NCBI GenBank assembly: GCA_910584915.1
Contig: CAJUDM010000009.1
Coordinates: 62,001-126,000, forward strand
Origin: an uncultured Lachnospiraceae bacterium
GTDB lineage: Bacteria; Bacillota; Clostridia; Lachnospirales; Lachnospiraceae
Reading direction: 5' to 3'
Length of the DNA stretch: 64,000 bases
Each line of letters opens with the position of its first letter. Positions within the stretch are counted from its first letter, which is position 1. The notes under the pieces were generated by a model. It was not told the DNA's origin. It made no database searches and saw only the letters and a list, made by a program, of their open reading frames with translations. This document shows positions 58,997-64,000 of the stretch, in pieces. Made by a program: the position numbers and the translations under genes.

Positions 58997-60268
58997 ATGA
59001 CTGATTCGGAAAAAATATTTGCAGAGGCGGTAAATTACATCCCCGGCGGCGTGAATTCCCCGGTGCGTGCCTTCGGCTCCATCGGCTCTGTCCCCAGAAT
59101 GATAAAGAGGGCGGACGGCGCGAGGCTTTACGATGAGGACGGCAGGGAGTATATCGATTTTGTCTGTTCCTGGGGACCGATGATCCTGGGGCATAATCAT
59201 CCTGAGATCCGGAGGGCGGTTCAGGAGGCCTGCGGGCGGGGCTTAAGCTTTGGCGCAGCGACAAGGGCAGAGGTGGAGATGGCAAAGCTGATCTGTGAGA
59301 GCATTCCCTCTGTGGAGATGGTGCGGATGGTGAATTCCGGGACGGAGGCGGTGATGAGTGCGATCCGGACGGCGCGGGGCTTTACGGGGAGGGACAAGAT
59401 CGTCAAGTTTGCGGGCTGTTATCACGGGCACAGCGACGGGCTTCTGGTGCAGGCGGGCTCCGGCGCACTGACGGCGGGCATCCCCGACAGCGCCGGCGTG
59501 CCGGAGGGGTGCACGAGAGATACGCTCTCAGCGCTCTACAATGATCTGTCCTCTGTGGAGGAATTGTTCCGGAAATTTCCGGAGGAGATCGCCTGCGTGA
59601 TCGTGGAGCCGGTGGCGGCGAATATGGGTGTGGTATTGCCGGAGGAGGGTTTTCTGGAGGGACTGCGAAGCCTGTGCGACAGGTACGGTGCGCTGCTTGT
59701 ATTTGATGAGGTGATCACGGGGTTCCGTCTGTGTTTTGGCGGTGCGCAGGAGTATTTCGGAGTGGAGGCGGATCTTGCGGCTTACGGAAAGATCATCGGC
59801 GCGGGAATGCCGGTGGGGGCATACGGCGGCAGGCGTGAGATCATGGAGAGGGTGGCGCCACTGGGACCGGTCTATCAGGCGGGGACGTTGAGCGGAAATC
59901 CGGTGGCGATGGCGGCTGGTTATACGCAGTTATCCATTTTAAAGGAGCACCCGGCATATTACAGGGAGCTGAATGAAAAGGCGGACAGATTTTTTGGTGC
60001 GATGAAAGAGATCGTCAGAGAAAAAGGCGCGTCCTGCCGGGTGAACCATATCGCTTCCCTGGGGTGCCTGTTCTTTACAGGAGAGCCGGTGACGGATTAC
60101 CGGAGCGCAAAGACCTCCGACACGAAGGCGTACGCGGCATACTGTAACGCGATGCTGGAGGCGGGCTTTTATCCGGCACCAGCGCAGTTTGAGGCGATGT
60201 TCTTATCGATGGCGCACACGGAGGAGGATCTGGAAAAGGCGCTGGAACGGATCAGTGATATCATATAG
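58997..60268 (+). CDS. hemL: Glutamate-1-semialdehyde 2,1-aminomutase
   Basis: A 423-residue PLP enzyme that converts glutamate-1-semialdehyde to aminolevulinate. VNYIPGGVNSPVRAFG at the N-terminus, NSGTEAVMSAIRTARGFTGR, FDEVITGFRL and PLP Lys265 in AYGKIIGAGMPVGAYGG are all present. It ends the operon begun by hemA. The 165-base gap before it has only short inverted repeats (CGGTCGT with ACGACCG). Confidence 0.94.
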   Translation: MTDSEKIFAEAVNYIPGGVNSPVRAFGSIGSVPRMIKRADGARLYDEDGREYIDFVCSWGPMILGHNHPEIRRAVQEACGRGLSFGAATRAEVEMAKLICESIPSVEMVRMVNSGTEAVMSAIRTARGFTGRDKIVKFAGCYHGHSDGLLVQAGSGALTAGIPDSAGVPEGCTRDTLSALYNDLSSVEELFRKFPEEIACVIVEPVAANMGVVLPEEGFLEGLRSLCDRYGALLVFDEVITGFRLCFGGAQEYFGVEADLAAYGKIIGAGMPVGAYGGRREIMERVAPLGPVYQAGTLSGNPVAMAAGYTQLSILKEHPAYYRELNEKADRFFGAMKEIVREKGASCRVNHIASLGCLFFTGEPVTDYRSAKTSDTKAYAAYCNAMLEAGFYPAPAQFEAMFLSMAHTEEDLEKALERISDII

Positions 60269-60431
60269 CGGGATATCATTTTGGCAGGTATCATTCCATT
60301 CAGTTTCATTCTGTCAGATATCACATTCTGTCAGACGTTTCCGGCGGCATTGGAGGATATCTCAAGCCGCGTGAAAGGGTTTTCATAACGACATTACAGG
60401 GTTTGACGGATGTTTTATAATCATGTAAAAT

Positions 60432-60598
60432 AGAGCAGGCTGAGCGCTGAAGCGGAGCCTGCTCTGTTCATGTGAGGAGAGTACCTGTCAGGATACGGGA
60501 TATCGCGCGGTGAGCATGTGCTGTCCGGGATAGGATCCCCGTGCGGTGAACGTGCGCTGCCCGGGATAGGATCTCTGTGCGGCGGGCAGATGCCTGTC
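60432..60598. repeat. Intergenic hairpin and degenerate 30-37-bp repeats
   Basis: AGAGCAGGCT (60432-60441) pairs with AGCCTGCTCT (60456-60465) and may end the hem transcript, though no T run follows. Next to it are three imperfect direct units that each begin CGGGATA/CGGGATAT (60496, 60526, 60562). I see no gene in 60269-60672. Confidence 0.5.
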
Positions 60599-60672
60599 AG
60601 TGCAGGAGTATCAGTTTTGCGGGTGGATGCTGCTTTGGCTGAGCCGCACAGAGTGAAAGAGGATATTGTCAT

Positions 60673-61869
60673 ATGAATAAAATAAAGAAGATATATTGCA
60701 GAACATACCAGGGCGTACTCCGTGCCGCTCTCCCGTTTCTGCCCTACAGAAACCCGAAGATACTGCACAGCGTGACGGAAATTCCGGGCGTGCTCACGGA
60801 AAGGGGGTTAAAGAGGCCTCTCCTTGTGACGGACGGTTCGATCCGCGGGCTGGGGCTGACGGAGCGGCTGGAGGAGGTGCTGAAAGAGAGCGGCGAACCG
60901 GCTTTTGTGTACGATAGAACGGAGCAGAACCCTACGACAAGGATGGTGGCTGAGGCGCTGCAGGTCTACAGGGACAATGGCTGTGACTGTATCATCTCCT
61001 TTGGCGGCGGTTCACCGATGGACTGCGCGAAGGCGGTGGGCGCCTGTGTGGCGAGGCCGAGAAAGCCGCTGAAAAAGATGGCGGGCATTCTGAAGGTTGG
61101 AAGAAGGATCCCTCTTTTGATCGCGGTGCCTACGACGGCGGGAACCGGGAGTGAGACCACGCTGGCGGCGGTGATCGTGGACAGTGAGACGAGACATAAA
61201 TATGTGGTCAATGATTTTCCGCTGATCCCCTCCTACGCGGTGCTGGATCCGGCGGTGATCGCCACGCTGCCCTCCTCCATCGCCGCGGCGACGGGCATGG
61301 ATGCCCTGACTCATGCGGTGGAGGCTTACATCGGGCGTTCTTCCACGGGATATACCCGCAGGGAGGCGAAGAAAGCAGTGCGGGCGGTATTTCATGATAT
61401 TGAGGCGGCGGCAGCGCATACGAGCCTGCGGGCTGAAAAGGGGATGTTGATCGCGGCACACCGGGCGGGGCGTGCTTTCACGCGGTCTTATGTGGGCTAC
61501 ATCCATGCGGTTTCCCATTCTCTGAGCGGAATGTATGATATGCCCCATGGCAGGACCAATGCCGTTTTACTTCCTCTTGTCCTTGAGATGTACGGAAAGA
61601 CAGTGCACAGGAAACTGGCGGAGCTGGCGGTCTGCGCAGGAATCGGGAAAGCATCGGAAGGGCAGGAGATCCTTGCCGGGAAATTCATCGGAGCAATCTA
61701 TCGATTGAATGAAAAGCTGGGGATTCCGAAGAAGATAGAAGGCATTGCGGAGGAGGATATCGATACGCTGGCATCCTATGCGGACAGGGAGGCAAATCCT
61801 CTCTACCCTGTGCCTGTGCTGTGGGATAAGGAAGCGTTAAAAGAAGTTTACAGAAAGGCGCGCGGTTGA
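60673..61869 (+). CDS. Iron-containing alcohol dehydrogenase
   Basis: A 398-residue group III alcohol dehydrogenase. NAD(P)-binding FGGGSPMDCAKA and AVPTTAGTGSETT are visible, as are the metal ligands Asp and His in TGMDALTHAVEAYIG, and the later ones in YIHAVSHSLSG and MPHGRTNAVLLP. AAAGAGGA precedes the Met. Its stop is two bases before the aldehyde dehydrogenase start, so the two are coupled and likely interconvert an alcohol and its acid via the aldehyde. The substrate is unknown; the N-terminus (MNKIKKIYCRTYQGVLRAA) differs from the fermentative ethanol enzymes. Confidence 0.9.
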   Translation: MNKIKKIYCRTYQGVLRAALPFLPYRNPKILHSVTEIPGVLTERGLKRPLLVTDGSIRGLGLTERLEEVLKESGEPAFVYDRTEQNPTTRMVAEALQVYRDNGCDCIISFGGGSPMDCAKAVGACVARPRKPLKKMAGILKVGRRIPLLIAVPTTAGTGSETTLAAVIVDSETRHKYVVNDFPLIPSYAVLDPAVIATLPSSIAAATGMDALTHAVEAYIGRSSTGYTRREAKKAVRAVFHDIEAAAAHTSLRAEKGMLIAAHRAGRAFTRSYVGYIHAVSHSLSGMYDMPHGRTNAVLLPLVLEMYGKTVHRKLAELAVCAGIGKASEGQEILAGKFIGAIYRLNEKLGIPKKIEGIAEEDIDTLASYADREANPLYPVPVLWDKEALKEVYRKARG

Positions 61870-61871
61870 CG

Positions 61872-63251
61872 ATGGAAAAGCGGGAAATACAGGAAATTTT
61901 GGACAGACAGCGTGTATACTTTGAGACGGGGGCAACCTGTCCGGTAAGCGCGAGAAAGGCGGCACTTCGCAGGCTGTACACGGCGATAGAGGAAAAGGAA
62001 AAAAAGTTGTGCGCCGCACTGAAGAAGGATCTGGGAAAGAGCAGTTCCGAGAGCTACATGTGCGAGATCGGGCTTGTGAAGAGCGAGATCACCTATATGC
62101 TGCGGCATGTGGGCAGGTTTGCGAGAGAGAGACGGGTGCTTACGCCGCTTGCACAGTATGTGTCCAGGAGCTTTGAAAAGCCGTCGCCCTACGGCTGTGT
62201 GCTGATCATGAGTCCATGGAACTATCCCTTTCTTTTGACGATGGAGCCTCTGGTGGACGCGGTTGCCGCGGGAAATACAGCGGTGTTGAAGCCGAGCGCC
62301 TATGCGCCCTGTACGGCGGAGGCGATGACGGAGTTGATAGAGGACTGCTTTGCGCCGGAGTTTGTGGCGGTGGTCAACGGAGGAAGGGCAGAAAATACAA
62401 GCCTTCTGGAACTGAAGTTTGACTATATTTTCTTTACCGGAGGAAAGACAGTGGGCAGGGAAGTGATGCGCCGGGCGGCACAGCACCTGACGCCGGTGAC
62501 ATTGGAATTGGGGGGAAAGAGTCCATGCATTGTGGACCGGACGGCAAATATCCCGCTGGCGGCGAGAAGAATCGTCTTCGGAAAATTTTTAAACTGCGGG
62601 CAGACCTGTGTTGCACCGGATTATATCTACTGTGACGAGTCGGTGAAGGAGAGGCTTGTGCGGGAGCTGAGAAAGCAGATAACGCTGCAGTACGGGGAGA
62701 AGCCTCTGGAGAATGAAAACTACGGAAAGATCATCAACAGGAAACACTTTGACCGTCTCTGCGGACTGATGGACAGGGAAAAGACTGTTGCGGGTGGAGA
62801 GAAGAACGAACGGACGCTGCAGATAGCTCCCACGGTGATGGATCAGGTGGGCTGGGAGGATGCGGTCATGGGGGAGGAGATCTTTGGCCCGATACTGCCG
62901 GTACTGACTTATGGCTCTCTGGAGGAGGCAGTGAGGAGGATCCGCTCCATGCCCTGCCCGCTGGCGTTGTATCTGTTTTCCTCCGACAGAAAAAATATCG
63001 CCTGTGTGAAGGAGAAGGTGTCCTTCGGGGGCGGCTGCATCAATGATACGCTGATCCATCTTGCAACCAGCGGCATGGGATTTGGAGGCGTGGGGGAGAG
63101 CGGCATGGGGGCTTATCACGGTAAACGCGGGTTTGAGACATTTACCCACAGAAAGAGTATTGTGGATAAGAAGACATTTTTGGATCTTCCGATGCGTTAT
63201 CAACCCTGTGCGGCGTGGAAGGACAGGATGGTCAGGATGTTTGTGAAGTAA
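61872..63251 (+). CDS. Aldehyde dehydrogenase family protein (ALDH3-like)
   Basis: A 459-residue NAD(P)-linked aldehyde dehydrogenase. Catalytic Cys246 in NCGQTCVAPDY and general base Glu212 in TLELGGKSPC are intact; SPWNYPFLLTMEPLVDAVAAGN and GGVGESGMGAYHGKRGFETF follow the fatty-aldehyde/ALDH3 pattern, which uses short 450-residue chains. The frame extends six bases upstream, but Met at 61872 is preferred; it lacks a strong ribosome site and may depend on coupling to the alcohol dehydrogenase just before it. Confidence 0.9.
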   Translation: MEKREIQEILDRQRVYFETGATCPVSARKAALRRLYTAIEEKEKKLCAALKKDLGKSSSESYMCEIGLVKSEITYMLRHVGRFARERRVLTPLAQYVSRSFEKPSPYGCVLIMSPWNYPFLLTMEPLVDAVAAGNTAVLKPSAYAPCTAEAMTELIEDCFAPEFVAVVNGGRAENTSLLELKFDYIFFTGGKTVGREVMRRAAQHLTPVTLELGGKSPCIVDRTANIPLAARRIVFGKFLNCGQTCVAPDYIYCDESVKERLVRELRKQITLQYGEKPLENENYGKIINRKHFDRLCGLMDREKTVAGGEKNERTLQIAPTVMDQVGWEDAVMGEEIFGPILPVLTYGSLEEAVRRIRSMPCPLALYLFSSDRKNIACVKEKVSFGGGCINDTLIHLATSGMGFGGVGESGMGAYHGKRGFETFTHRKSIVDKKTFLDLPMRYQPCAAWKDRMVRMFVK

Positions 63252-63378
63252 TGTCTGCGAAGAAGGGCAGACAGAAAGATCAGGTGAAGGACGGCGGACA
63301 GGGAACCGGACCGGACAGGGGAGATTGCGGAGGGTGGTCCGGAGGCGTCGCGCATCAGAAAAACGGAGGGAGAGAAGA

Positions 63379-64000
63379 ATGGAACAGCCATATGTGATTT
63401 TTTCGGATATTTCAGCGGATATTCCAGCGGCTTACGCGCAGGAAAATGACATCCGTTTTATATCCATGCGGTATACTCTTGGCGAGGAGGACAGAGTTTG
63501 CGCAGGGATAGAGGAGGAGGAGGTTTTAAAGCGGTTTTACGACGGACAGAGGGGCGGAGACCTGACAAGGACTTCGCAGATCTCACCGCAGATCTATATG
63601 GATATTTTTGGACCGGTGCTGAAGGAGGGGACAGATATACTGTACCTGTCGCTCTCGAGCGGCCTCTCCAGCACCTACCAGTCCTCCTGCCTGGCGGCGG
63701 ATCAGTTGGGAGAAAAGTTTCCGGACAGGGAGATCGTCTGCGTGGATTCCCTTGCCGCTACCGGCGGCATGGGGCTTTTGCTGGAGGCAGCCGTACAGAA
63801 CCGGAGAGAGGGGATGACGATTTCGGAGAATGGAAGATGGCTTGAGGAGAACAGGCTGCGTGTCTGCCACTGGTTTATGGTGGAGGACCTGATGTATTTG
63901 AAGAGGGGAGGGAGAGTATCCGCAGCGACTGCCATGGTGGGTTCCGCATTGAATATCAGGCCTGTCCTGAAGATTGAGGAGGACGGCACACTGAAAAATT
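63379..64000 (+). CDS. DegV-family fatty-acid-binding protein (5' part)
   Basis: The gene runs past the window end; 207 residues are seen. It begins MEQPYVIFSDISADIPAAYA after GGAGGGAGAGAAG. DegV marks: RTSQISPQIYMDIFGPVLKEG, LSLSSGLSSTYQSSCLAADQL, and YLKRGGRVSAATAMVGSALNIRPVLKIEEDG. DegV proteins bind fatty acids as FakB-like partners of a fatty acid kinase. The first block reads ISADIP where the family usually has STSDLP. No kinase gene is seen here. Confidence 0.88.
   Translation, partial: MEQPYVIFSDISADIPAAYAQENDIRFISMRYTLGEEDRVCAGIEEEEVLKRFYDGQRGGDLTRTSQISPQIYMDIFGPVLKEGTDILYLSLSSGLSSTYQSSCLAADQLGEKFPDREIVCVDSLAATGGMGLLLEAAVQNRREGMTISENGRWLEENRLRVCHWFMVEDLMYLKRGGRVSAATAMVGSALNIRPVLKIEEDGTLKN

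Noticed and set aside
1..64000. tRNA, rRNA genes and CRISPR arrays
   Set aside because: On reading both strands I found no T-arm-like GTTCGAATC context in a cloverleaf, no rRNA segment and no regularly spaced repeats. A tRNAscan run would settle it.

Overview
This window looks like chromosomal DNA of a Gram-positive anaerobe of the Clostridia, most likely family Lachnospiraceae. The grounds are mid-GC content, strong AGGAGG-type ribosome binding sites, near-uniform plus-strand coding, and a gene set typical of that group (DUF5107/TPR protein, Csp-like subtilase, BlaI/M56 pair, Rpn-type PD-(D/E)XK proteins, standalone TrpB2, SirTM/Zn-macrodomain pair). I saw no rRNA, tRNA or CRISPR array. Species cannot be told from the window.

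Layout. 1-6 kb: the end of a sugar-binding lipoprotein gene, an AraC regulator divergent from a large DUF5107/TPR protein, and a short-chain dehydrogenase. 6-15 kb: a cell-surface locus with a membrane-anchored secreted protein, a 1875-residue CnaB-repeat wall protein and a Csp-like S8 peptidase. The first two genes have leaders that can fold into the same pseudoknot next to the Shine-Dalgarno. 15-18 kb: a toxin-antitoxin pair with a frameshifted PIN toxin, a TPR membrane protein and a small signal peptidase II. 18.5-25.8 kb: carbamate kinase, metN and metI separated by a GH25 lysozyme, a ParA ATPase with a Lys/Ala-rich partner, a truncated HAD phosphatase and a transaldolase-like aldolase.

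26-31 kb: a VOC protein, an Rpn-type gene split by a 65-bp palindromic insertion, a formate/nitrite transporter, an HD hydrolase, an RsiV-like lipoprotein and a YxeA-like protein. 31-39 kb: a sulfur and redox block (nifS-like, nifU-like, mnmA, cysK, a YwnA-like Rrf2 regulator, a YwnB-like NAD(P)-binding protein, a Zn-macrodomain protein and SirTM). It carries two recognisable operator families: CCTAYT-N5-AGTAGG at the nifS and cysK promoters, and TTGTTGTAA-N9-TTACAACAA, twice, at the ywnB-like promoter. 39-43 kb: an ApbE flavin transferase, an AAA/DUF4143 protein and TrpB2.

43.6-53.7 kb is the accessory region. A BlaI-like repressor and an M56 sensor protease precede a secreted protein whose promoter holds a perfect BlaI-type operator. 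Next come two paralogous coiled-coil proteins with nearly identical leaders, two further unrecognised proteins between them, fragments of two transposases and several dispersed repeats. 53.7-60.3 kb is a haem/corrin precursor operon (hemA, hemC, cobA-hemD fusion, hemB, hemL) making precorrin-2 from glutamyl-tRNA. The window ends with an iron alcohol dehydrogenase, an aldehyde dehydrogenase and the start of a DegV protein.

No computation or database search was run. Domain names rest on recognised motifs, and paralogy and repeat statements rest on reading the sequence directly.
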